From Cellulomonas denverensis (GTDB lineage Bacteria > Actinomycetota > Actinomycetes > Actinomycetales > Cellulomonadaceae), in the NCBI RefSeq assembly GCF_012396125.1, contig NZ_JAAXOX010000003.1, forward strand, positions 186,001 through 250,000: a DNA stretch of 64,000 nt, read 5' to 3'. Under the pieces are notes generated by a model, which ran no database searches, was not told where the DNA came from, and saw only the letters and a program-made list of their open reading frames with translations. The translations under genes and the position numbers were made by a program. Positions 8,195 to 14,953 of the stretch are shown here, piece by piece (the stretch's first letter is position 1; the number at the start of each line of letters is the position of its first letter).

Positions 8195-8210
8195 GTTACC
8201 GTTTCGTGAC
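8195..8210 (+). promoter_or_regulatory. Candidate MtrA box upstream of opu operon / two-component genes
   Basis: GTTAC-N6-GTGAC, a direct repeat of 11-bp period. The same layout occurs upstream of the D,D-carboxypeptidase gene at 55490-55505. OmpR-family regulators such as MtrA bind tandem half-sites about one helical turn apart. Confidence 0.45.
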
Positions 8211-8300
8211 ACATCAGGGCGTGCCGACCCGGCCCGGCCCGCCCCACGGCGGTGGTGGGGGTCACAGGCGGCACGGCGCAGGCCCGGAAGGTCCACCCGA

Positions 8301-8318
8301 ACGGGGGATAACCCCACC
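8301..8318. promoter_or_regulatory. Palindromic site GGGGATAACCCC, first copy
   Basis: An 18-base sequence centred on GGGGATAACCCC (palindrome GGGG-N-TA-N-CCCC), about 85 bases upstream of the histidine kinase gene. It recurs base for base at 10485-10502 just after the response-regulator gene. Probably the operator of the encoded NarL-type regulator. Confidence 0.5.
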
Positions 8319-8402
8319 TTGCCGCACCGGGTGCCCGGGTGTCCTATCGAATGCCGGGCGCGGGACGATGGAGGCCGCGAACCAGTCAGCAAGGAGCCCG
8401 CC

Positions 8403-9809
8403 ATGTCCAGCCAGCCCGTCACCCCGGAGCCCGGGACGAGCGCCGTCCCCGCGCACGCCGCCGAACCCGACCCTGCCGCCCCGGAGCCCGGTGTCGCGGC
8501 GCCCGTCGCCACCCCGGCGCAGCCGGCCTCCGACTGGACCCGGCTGCCCGGGCGCACCTGGCGCGAGCTCGGCTACCTGTGGGTGATGCTCCTGCTCAGC
8601 ACGGTGGTCTTCGCGTACCTGATCACCGTGGTCTCGCTGACTGCCACGGTGGTGGTCACGGTGGTCGGCCTCTACGCACCGGCGGCGATGATCCTCGGCG
8701 CCCGCGGCTTCGGCGGGGCGTTCCGCGGGATGGCCCGCAGCATGCTCGGCATCGACGTGCCCGCGCCGCCGCCGATGCGTGAGGTGCACGGCTTCTGGCG
8801 CCGCCTGATCGCCTGGTGGACCGACCCGGCCGGCTGGCGGGCACTGCTGTTCGGGCTGGTGGCCTGGCCGGTGTCGATGGCGGGCGCGATCATGTCGTTC
8901 ACGCTGCTGGCCATCGGGCTCGGCGGGATCACGCACTGGGCCTGGTACCGCTTCCTGCCGGCGCAGCTCGGCGCCGACGGCCAGATGCACCGCGGCGCGT
9001 CCTTCGGCGACAACTACTTCATCGACACCACCCCGCGGCAGTGGCTGCTGATCTCGGCCGGGGTGCTCGCCCTGGTGATCTGGTGGTACCTGACCCGCGC
9101 CTTCGGGCACCTGTTCCGGGCGCTGAGCCGGGGACTGCTCGGACCCACCGCCGGCAGCCTGCGGGTGGCGCACCTGGAGCGGACCCGGTCCGCCGCGGTC
9201 CAGGACGCCGACGCCCGGCTGCGGCGGATCGAGCGCGACCTGCACGACGGCACCCAGGCCCGGCTGGTCGCGGTGGCGATGCAGATCGGCGACGTGAAGG
9301 ACCGCCTGGAGGACGGCCCGGACCCGGAGTCCGCCGCCCTGCTCGGTGCCGCGCACAGCGGGCTGAAGGACACCCTGGCCGAGCTGCGCGAGATCGCCCG
9401 CGGCATCCACCCGCCGGCGCTGGACGACGGCCTGGCGGTGGCGCTGACCACGCTGGCCGCCCGGTGCCCGATGAGCGTGGCGGTGCGCACCGACCTGCGC
9501 CGGGAACCCGACCCGGAGATCCAGACCATCGCCTACTACGCGGTGGCCGAGCTGCTCAGCAATGCGGTCAAGCACTCCGGCGCGGACCGGGCCTCGGTGG
9601 AGGTCGGCGGCGGGCGGCGCCGGCTGCTGATCCGGGTGACCGACAACGGGCACGGCGGCGCGGTCCCCGGCCTGCCGGGCGCCTCGGGTGGCACCGGGTT
9701 GTCCGGGATCGGCGACCGGGCGGCCGCGGTGGACGGCCGGGTGGAGATCGACAGCCCCGCCGGTGGGCCTACGGTGATCACCGTGGACCTGCCGGTGAGT
9801 GCCCGATGA
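8403..9809 (+). CDS. Sensor histidine kinase (HisKA_3, with membrane sensor domain)
   Basis: 468 residues, ATG at 8403 with AAGGAG upstream. Residues 1-45 are Pro/Ala-rich and disordered. About residues 58-235 contain four hydrophobic segments in two pairs, as in the PF13796-type sensor domain of actinobacterial kinases. The phosphoacceptor motif ERDLHDGTQARLVAVAMQ carries His281, and the C-terminal ATPase domain shows AVAELLSNAVKHS, a DNGHGG loop and GGTGLSGIGDRAAAVDG. It phosphorylates the regulator encoded by the overlapping next gene. The signal is unknown, and membrane or cell-wall state is a reasonable guess. Confidence 0.92.
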   Translation: MSSQPVTPEPGTSAVPAHAAEPDPAAPEPGVAAPVATPAQPASDWTRLPGRTWRELGYLWVMLLLSTVVFAYLITVVSLTATVVVTVVGLYAPAAMILGARGFGGAFRGMARSMLGIDVPAPPPMREVHGFWRRLIAWWTDPAGWRALLFGLVAWPVSMAGAIMSFTLLAIGLGGITHWAWYRFLPAQLGADGQMHRGASFGDNYFIDTTPRQWLLISAGVLALVIWWYLTRAFGHLFRALSRGLLGPTAGSLRVAHLERTRSAAVQDADARLRRIERDLHDGTQARLVAVAMQIGDVKDRLEDGPDPESAALLGAAHSGLKDTLAELREIARGIHPPALDDGLAVALTTLAARCPMSVAVRTDLRREPDPEIQTIAYYAVAELLSNAVKHSGADRASVEVGGGRRRLLIRVTDNGHGGAVPGLPGASGGTGLSGIGDRAAAVDGRVEIDSPAGGPTVITVDLPVSAR

Positions 9810-10480
9810 GTTCGACGACCCCGCTGACGGTGGTGATCGCCGAGGACTCGGCGGTGCTGCGCGACGGACTGGTGTCCCTGCTGACCCGGCGGGGGCACCA
9901 GGTCCTGGCCGCCCGCCCGGACGCCGACGCCCTGCTGGCCGAGCTGCCCACCCTGCCGCAGCGCCCGGATGTCGCCGTGCTGGACGTGCGGATGCCGCCG
10001 ACCTTCACCGACGAGGGCCTGCGGGCGGCGCTGGCGATCCGCCGGGACCACCCGGGGGTCGGCGTGCTGCTGTTCTCCCAGTACGTCGAGACCAGCTACG
10101 CCACCGAGCTGTTCGGCGCGGACGCCCGCGGCACCGGCTACCTGCTCAAGGACCGGGTGGCCGAGGTACGGGACTTCCTGGACGCCCTGGAGCGGATCGC
10201 CGCCGGCCAGACCGTCCTGGACCCGGAGGTGGTCGGCCAGCTGATGGGCGCGGCGCGGGTCGACCCCGGGCTGTCCCGGCTGACCGCCCGGGAGGTCGAG
10301 GTGCTGGCGATGATGGCCGAGGGCCGGTCGAACTCCGCGATCGCCGAACGGCTGTACCTGTCCGCCGGCGCGGTGGAGAAGCACGTGACCTCGATCTTCG
10401 GCAAGCTCGACCTGGCGCCGGACGCCGGGGACAACCGCCGGGTGCTGGCCGTGCTGCGCTACCTCGACCTGGGGATCTGA
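9806..10480 (+). CDS. NarL/LuxR-type response regulator
   Basis: 224 residues, ATG at 9806 overlapping the kinase stop by four bases. The receiver domain has the acidic pair ED at residues 13-14, phospho-Asp60 in VAVLDVRMPP and the conserved lysine in YLLKDRV. The C-terminal LuxR helix-turn-helix reads LTAREVEVLAMMAEG ... AIAERLYLSAGAVEKHV. Cognate partner of the upstream kinase. The palindrome GGGGATAACCCC on both sides of the operon is the best candidate binding site. Confidence 0.93.
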   Translation: MSSTTPLTVVIAEDSAVLRDGLVSLLTRRGHQVLAARPDADALLAELPTLPQRPDVAVLDVRMPPTFTDEGLRAALAIRRDHPGVGVLLFSQYVETSYATELFGADARGTGYLLKDRVAEVRDFLDALERIAAGQTVLDPEVVGQLMGAARVDPGLSRLTAREVEVLAMMAEGRSNSAIAERLYLSAGAVEKHVTSIFGKLDLAPDAGDNRRVLAVLRYLDLGI

Positions 10481-10484
10481 CCCC

Positions 10485-10502
10485 ACGGGGGATAACCCCA
10501 CC
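10485..10502. promoter_or_regulatory. Palindromic site GGGGATAACCCC, second copy
   Basis: Exact 18-base repeat of 8301-8318. It starts four bases after the response-regulator stop and lies upstream of both a terminator and the acyltransferase gene. Confidence 0.45.
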
Positions 10503-10512
10503 CGAACCCGGG

Positions 10513-10542
10513 AGAAGCCCGCCGGATGCCCGGCGGGCTTCT
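10513..10542 (+). terminator. Terminator of the two-component operon
   Basis: Perfect 13-bp stem (10513-10525 and 10530-10542) with an ATGC loop, ending GGCTTCTT. It is placed 32 bases after the response-regulator stop. Confidence 0.85.
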
Positions 10543-10630
10543 TCATGTTCCGGGCCGGCGCGGACGAACAGGCTGGTCACGTACCCGATCGCCGGGTTCC
10601 CGCGACCCGCGGCACCCCACCTGGAGCGCC

Positions 10631-11794
10631 ATGTCCGCCGTCACGCTCACCGCCCCGCCGCGGGACCGGTCGAACACCCTCACCCTGACCCGGCCGACCC
10701 GTCCGGCCGGTCCTGCCACGGCCCGCGACCCCTACGCCGACGGCATCCGCGCCGTCGGGATCCTGGCCGTCGTGGCCCTGCACTGGCTGATGGTCGAGGC
10801 GAGCTGGGACGGGCACCAGCTCGTGATCGGCAACGCGCTCGGCCACGGCTGGGGCTGGCTGCTCACCTGGGCGCAGCCGCTGCCGGTGCTGTTCTTCGCC
10901 GCCGGGGTGGCCGCCGCCCACGGCTGGCGCAAGGCGGCCGGTGCCCGCAGCTTCGTCACCAGCCGGGTGCTGGCCATGCTGCCCGCGGTGGCCACCTTCG
11001 GGCTGGTCTGGGCCGGGCTGGTGGCGGTGCTGCCCGAACTCGGCCTGCCCTCCGCGGTGGTGCACCAGGTGGCCCGGATCGCCCCGCAGCCGCTGTGGTT
11101 CCTGGGCGTGCAGGTGGTGCTGCTGGCGCTGACCCCGGTGCTGGTCCGGGCCGGCCGGCGCTGGGGCTGGCGGGTGCCGGTGGCGGTGGGGGCGGCGGCG
11201 CTCGCGGTCGACCTGCTGCGGTTCGGCGCCGGGATCGGCCAGGTGTCGATGGCCAACCTGGTGCTGGTGTGGGCGGTGCCCTACCTGATCGGCTTGCTGG
11301 ACGCGGACGCCCGCCTGGCCGGTCGCCCCACCGCGCCCCGCCGCTGGGCCCTGGTCGCGGCGGCCGGACTGCTGGCGACCGTGGCGCTGATCGCCGCCGG
11401 GCCGTACCCGGTGTCGCTGATCGGGATGCCCGGCGACGCGGTGTCCAATCTGGCCCCGCCGACCGCCCCGGTGCTGACCTTCGCGATCGCCCAGGTGGCG
11501 CTCGCGCTGGCACTGCGCCCGCTGTTGGCGGACCGGGCGGCGCGCTCGGCGCTGGTGCGCTGGACCAATGCCCGGTCGATGGGGCTGTACCTGTGGCACC
11601 TGACCGCGATGTTCGCGCTGACCGGGCTGCTGATCTTCGGCCTGGGCATCGCGGTACCGGAGCCGTGGACCGCGCAGTGGTGGCTCACCCGGCCGCTGGT
11701 CGCCGTGGCCGCCTGGGTACTGCTGCTGATGTTCCTGCGCCTGGACCGGGCGCTGCGCCCGGTGGTGACCCGTGCGATCGACGCCTGGCGCTGA
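10631..11794 (+). CDS. Acyltransferase family 3 membrane protein
   Basis: 387 residues, ATG at 10631 with GGAGC upstream. After a 33-residue soluble lead, DGIRAVGILAVVALHW gives the conserved histidine of the OafA/acyltransferase-3 family in the first membrane helix. About ten hydrophobic segments follow, with WFLGVQVVLLALTPVL and the late GLYLWHLTAMFAL helix typical of the family. Such proteins O-acylate cell-surface glycans or lipids using a cytoplasmic acyl donor. It lacks a C-terminal SGNH domain. The acceptor is unknown. Confidence 0.88.
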   Translation: MSAVTLTAPPRDRSNTLTLTRPTRPAGPATARDPYADGIRAVGILAVVALHWLMVEASWDGHQLVIGNALGHGWGWLLTWAQPLPVLFFAAGVAAAHGWRKAAGARSFVTSRVLAMLPAVATFGLVWAGLVAVLPELGLPSAVVHQVARIAPQPLWFLGVQVVLLALTPVLVRAGRRWGWRVPVAVGAAALAVDLLRFGAGIGQVSMANLVLVWAVPYLIGLLDADARLAGRPTAPRRWALVAAAGLLATVALIAAGPYPVSLIGMPGDAVSNLAPPTAPVLTFAIAQVALALALRPLLADRAARSALVRWTNARSMGLYLWHLTAMFALTGLLIFGLGIAVPEPWTAQWWLTRPLVAVAAWVLLLMFLRLDRALRPVVTRAIDAWR

Positions 11795-11846
11795 CCGGCG
11801 ACGCAGGTCCCAGGCGTTTCCCAGGAACGGGTGGTCGGCTGGTCGG

Positions 11847-12581
11847 GTGCTGCACGAGAGACTCGATCCCCGCACCGCCGGCGACGACGACGGCCGTCCG
11901 GACACCGGCTGGACGGTGACCCGGGCCGGTCTGCTGGACGTGAACCCGATCGCCCGCCTGATGCAGGCGCACCGCCCGTTCATCGACCTGGACGGCGACG
12001 GGCTGCCGGACCCGCTGCCGGACGAGGAACAGGCCGCCCCGGCCACCCGGATGATCCTGAGCCTGGGCGGGTTGGAGCACGGCGAGGTGTGGTGCGCCCG
12101 GGACGGCGGCGACGGGCCGGAGGTGGCGGCGGCCGCGGTGTGGATGCCGCCGGACGCCAGCGGCCTGGCAGTGAACCTGCACCGGATGATGGCCCGGGAG
12201 CTGGGCGTGCCGGCCGATCCGGCACCGCACGACCCGGGCCTGGCGCCGCTGCCGTCGATCCTGACCGCGACCTCGGAGCTGATCGCGGTGCTGCGCGGGT
12301 CCAGCGCACAGCGGGTGCTGATCATGCTCGCCGACGACCGGGAGGGCCCGGACCGGCTGGGCCTGCTCGCCCAACTGCTCGCCCCGGTGATCGCCACCGA
12401 GCTGGCCGCGGGCCGGGAGGCGTTCGCGGTGACGCTCGACCCGGGCCAGGTGACCGACCTGACCGCACTCGGCTTCCGGCCGGTGCTCACCGCCGGGCTG
12501 GGCGCCGCCGAACTCTGGCTGGGCGCGGTGCACCCGGCGCTCAAGCCGCCGCTGGATCAGCCCGCCACGGCGACGGTGTAG
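11847..12581 (+). CDS. GNAT-like acetyltransferase (weak similarity)
   Basis: About 244 residues from GTG at 11847. A reading from 11772 would overlap the acyltransferase gene. It opens with TGWTVTRAGLLDVNPIARLMQAH, a GNAT-style first strand and helix, followed by VAAAAVWMPPDA (a strand pair seen in GNATs) and a late VTDLTALGFRPV segment resembling the end of the acetyl-CoA fold. The acetyl-CoA pyrophosphate loop is not clear, so the activity is uncertain. Its last 25 bases overlap the tail of the convergent SpoIIM gene. Confidence 0.6.
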   Translation: MLHERLDPRTAGDDDGRPDTGWTVTRAGLLDVNPIARLMQAHRPFIDLDGDGLPDPLPDEEQAAPATRMILSLGGLEHGEVWCARDGGDGPEVAAAAVWMPPDASGLAVNLHRMMARELGVPADPAPHDPGLAPLPSILTATSELIAVLRGSSAQRVLIMLADDREGPDRLGLLAQLLAPVIATELAAGREAFAVTLDPGQVTDLTALGFRPVLTAGLGAAELWLGAVHPALKPPLDQPATATV

Positions 12582-13546
12582 CCCGCCTCGTCCTCGCTGA
12601 GGTCGCCGGTCTCGCCCGCCCGCACCGCTCGGCGGCCGAGCACGATCGTGTAGGCCCAGAACCCGGCCAGCGCCACCGCGCCGATCAGGATCTTCAGCCA
12701 GGCCGGCAGCGAGGACCCGGTGACGAAGCCCTCGATCATCCCGGAGACGAACAGCGCCAGCACCAGGCCGATCGCCACGGTGATCAGCGCGCGGCCCTCC
12801 TCGGCCAGCGCCCGGGCCCGGGGGCGCCCGCCGGGGACGATCCAGGCCCAGCACAGCTTCAGACCGGCCGCTCCCGCGACGAACACGCTGGTCAGCTCCA
12901 ACATCCCGTGCGGCAGGATCAGGCTGAAGAACACGCCCAGGCTGTCGTGGGTCGCCATCAGGCCGGCCACCGCGCCGATATTGAGCGCGTTGCTGAGCAG
13001 GATGTAGGCCGGTCCCACGCCGGTGATCCCGATCCCGATGCACAGCGCCGCGATCCAGGCGTTGTTGGTCCACACCACCCCGGCGAACCCGGCGCCGGGC
13101 TGGTAGTACTCGGCGAAGGCGTTCTGCACGTACTCCTGCTGCTGCTCCGGGGTCATCATCGCGTCCAGCACCCCGGGCTCGGTGGCCACCCACCAGGCGC
13201 TCACCGCGGCCAGTGCCACGCAGACCACGGTCACCGCGACCGTCCACCACCGGATCCGGTACAGCGCGGCCGGCAGGGCGATCATCAGGAACCGGGTGAT
13301 GTCCCGCCAGGCCGGTTCGTGCCGGCCGGCGATGGTGGCGCGGGCCCGGGCCAGCGACTGCGACAGCCGGGTCACGGTGTCCGGGTCCGGGGCGGCGGAG
13401 CGCACGGTGGACAGGTCGGTGGCCGCCGACTGGTAGAGCCGGATCAGCTCATCGGTCTCCGCCCCCGACAGCCGCGACCGCCGCGCGAGCTGGTCCATCC
13501 GGTCCCAGGTGGGCCGGCGCACGGCGAGGAAGGCGTCGATGTCCAC
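12557..13546 (-). CDS. Stage II sporulation protein M family (DUF95) membrane protein
   Basis: 329 residues from GTG at 13546. It opens MDIDAFLAVRRPTWDRMDQLARR, has a soluble helical region to about residue 100 and then about five to six membrane segments, with the family-typical NNAWIAALCIGIGITGVGPAYILL and LPHGMLELTSVFVAGAAGL helices. In non-sporulating actinobacteria this protein accompanies RDD, DUF58 and MoxR genes in a conserved envelope cluster of unknown function. A -10-like TAGGGT ends seven bases before the GTG, suggesting a leaderless transcript. It is divergent from the RDD gene with only 43 bases between them. Confidence 0.88.
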   Translation of the reverse strand: MDIDAFLAVRRPTWDRMDQLARRSRLSGAETDELIRLYQSAATDLSTVRSAAPDPDTVTRLSQSLARARATIAGRHEPAWRDITRFLMIALPAALYRIRWWTVAVTVVCVALAAVSAWWVATEPGVLDAMMTPEQQQEYVQNAFAEYYQPGAGFAGVVWTNNAWIAALCIGIGITGVGPAYILLSNALNIGAVAGLMATHDSLGVFFSLILPHGMLELTSVFVAGAAGLKLCWAWIVPGGRPRARALAEEGRALITVAIGLVLALFVSGMIEGFVTGSSLPAWLKILIGAVALAGFWAYTIVLGRRAVRAGETGDLSEDEAGYTVAVAG

Positions 13547-13589
13547 GCTGGATACCCTAGGGCCCGGCCCGGGACCGCAGGAGGTACGA

Positions 13590-14420
13590 ATGGCGTTCGA
13601 CATGCGCGACGGCGTGGTGATCGGCGAGGGCGTGCTGCTGGAGAACCAGCCGACCTCCTTCGTCACCCGGGCGCTCGGCGCGATGATCGACGTCGCCGTG
13701 ACCGTGCTGGTGTTCCTGGCGGTGATGTTCGCCCTGGCGGTGGCCGGCGGCGGCATCGGGCCGGACGCGGCGCAGATCCTGGCGGTGGTGCTGCTGGTGC
13801 TGGCCTTCGTGGTCGTCCCCACCACGGTCGAGACGCTGACCCGGGGCCGGTCGCTGGGCAAGCTCGCGGTGGGCATCCGGATCGTGCGGGACGACGGCGG
13901 GCCGGTGCGGTTCCGGCAGGCCCTGGTCCGGGCGCTGGTCGGAGTGCTCGAGCTGTGGCTGACCATGGGGTCGGTGGCGCTGATCACCTCGATCGTGAAC
14001 CCGCGGGGCAAGCGGCTGGGCGACCTGCTGGCCGGGACCTATGCGATCCGGGTCCGGGGCAAGGTGACCGCCCGGGCGGTGGTGCCGATGCCGCCGCGGC
14101 TGGCCGGCTGGGCGGCCGGGGCGGATGTCGGCCGGCTGCCGGACGGGCTGGCGTTGTCGGTGCGGCAGTTCCTGGTCCGGGCGCCGGGGCTGCATCCGGC
14201 CTCCCGGCGCGATCTGGGCGGGCGGCTGGCCGACGAGGCACTGCGCCATGTCGCGCCGCCCCCGCCGCCGGGGGTCGGGCCGGAGGAGTTCCTGGCCGCC
14301 GTGGTGGCCGCCCGCCGGGACCGGGACTACCGGGTGCTGGTCCGCGCCGGGGCGGGGGAGCAGCGGGACGGCAACCGGTTGCGCCGGCTGCCGTTCGGGA
14401 TCGACGACCCGGAGAACTGA
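13590..14420 (+). CDS. RDD family membrane protein
   Basis: 276 residues, ATG at 13590 with CAGGAGG upstream. The N-terminal 150 residues are a classic RDD domain: RALGAMIDVAVTVLVF (RD motif of helix 1), a second long helix, RGRSLGKLAVGIRIV, and the final GKRLGDLLAGTYAIRV. The remaining 120 residues are soluble and charged, with ARRDRDYRVLVRA near the end. RDD proteins have been linked to transport or ion exchange, but the function here is open. It is usually encoded beside SpoIIM-family genes, as here. Confidence 0.88.
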   Translation: MAFDMRDGVVIGEGVLLENQPTSFVTRALGAMIDVAVTVLVFLAVMFALAVAGGGIGPDAAQILAVVLLVLAFVVVPTTVETLTRGRSLGKLAVGIRIVRDDGGPVRFRQALVRALVGVLELWLTMGSVALITSIVNPRGKRLGDLLAGTYAIRVRGKVTARAVVPMPPRLAGWAAGADVGRLPDGLALSVRQFLVRAPGLHPASRRDLGGRLADEALRHVAPPPPPGVGPEEFLAAVVAARRDRDYRVLVRAGAGEQRDGNRLRRLPFGIDDPEN

Positions 14421-14422
14421 GC

Positions 14423-14860
14423 TCAGTCGTCGGCGATCCGGTGCAGCAGCCGGAACAGCTCGGTCCGCTCGTCCTCGGTGAGCCGGGACAGCAGCTCGTC
14501 CGCCCGGCGCCGGCGCTCGGCGTCCGCGGTGGCGAGCACCTGGCGGCCCTGATCGGTGAGTGCCACCAGGGTGGCCCGGCGGTCGGTGGGATCGGGGCGC
14601 CGCTCGACCAGCCCGGCGTCCTCCAGGTCGTCCACCAGTGAGGTGATCGAGCGCGGGACCACGTCCAGCCAGCCGGCGAGGGTGGCCTGGCGCTGGGGTT
14701 CGCCGGCCCGGGCCAGTACCCGCAGCATCCGGTGCCGGGCCGGGGTCAGCTCCACCGGGGCGAGCTGGTCGCGCACCTCACGGCGCATCCGGCGCAGCGT
14801 GGTCCGCAGCAGCCAGAACAGCTCGTCGGCGGGCAGGGGGTCGTGATCGTGCTCACGCAT
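14423..14860 (-). CDS. MarR family transcriptional regulator
   Basis: 145 residues, ATG at 14860. An upstream ATG at 14887 would add nine residues and overlap the putative operator. The winged helix is clear: TPARHRMLRVLARAGEPQRQATLAGWLDVVPRSITSLVDDLEDAGLVERRPDPTDRR-type helix-turn-helix and wing, followed by the dimer helices. It is divergent from an ABC exporter gene and probably represses it. A perfect palindrome CTCAA-CA-TTGAG lies between the two genes. The tail overlaps nothing and ends two bases from the RDD stop. Confidence 0.9.
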   Translation of the reverse strand: MREHDHDPLPADELFWLLRTTLRRMRREVRDQLAPVELTPARHRMLRVLARAGEPQRQATLAGWLDVVPRSITSLVDDLEDAGLVERRPDPTDRRATLVALTDQGRQVLATADAERRRRADELLSRLTEDERTELFRLLHRIADD

Positions 14861-14879
14861 GGGAACAGAATAGCGAGTC

Positions 14880-14891
14880 CTCAACATTGAG
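14880..14891. promoter_or_regulatory. Putative MarR operator
   Basis: CTCAA-CA-TTGAG, a perfect inverted repeat with 5-bp arms, 19 bases upstream of the marR start in the 93-bp divergent gap. A -10-like TAATAG at 14904-14909 faces the exporter gene. Confidence 0.45.
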
Positions 14892-14953
14892 AGGTAGGCT
14901 CACTAATAGTTCACCGAGCCCGACCCACCCGTGCCACGAACGAAAGGCACTCC

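Larger units (their letters stand above)
7832..8402. other. Long divergent intergenic region (opu operon / two-component operon)
   Basis: About 570 bases with no convincing gene. It holds three separate repeat structures listed on their own: alternating 9-mers at 8141-8181, a direct repeat at 8195-8210 and a palindromic site at 8301-8318. A short inverted repeat GTCAC-GTCA-GTGAC also lies just upstream of the opuAA ribosome-binding site. The rest shows nothing recognisable. Confidence 0.6.
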
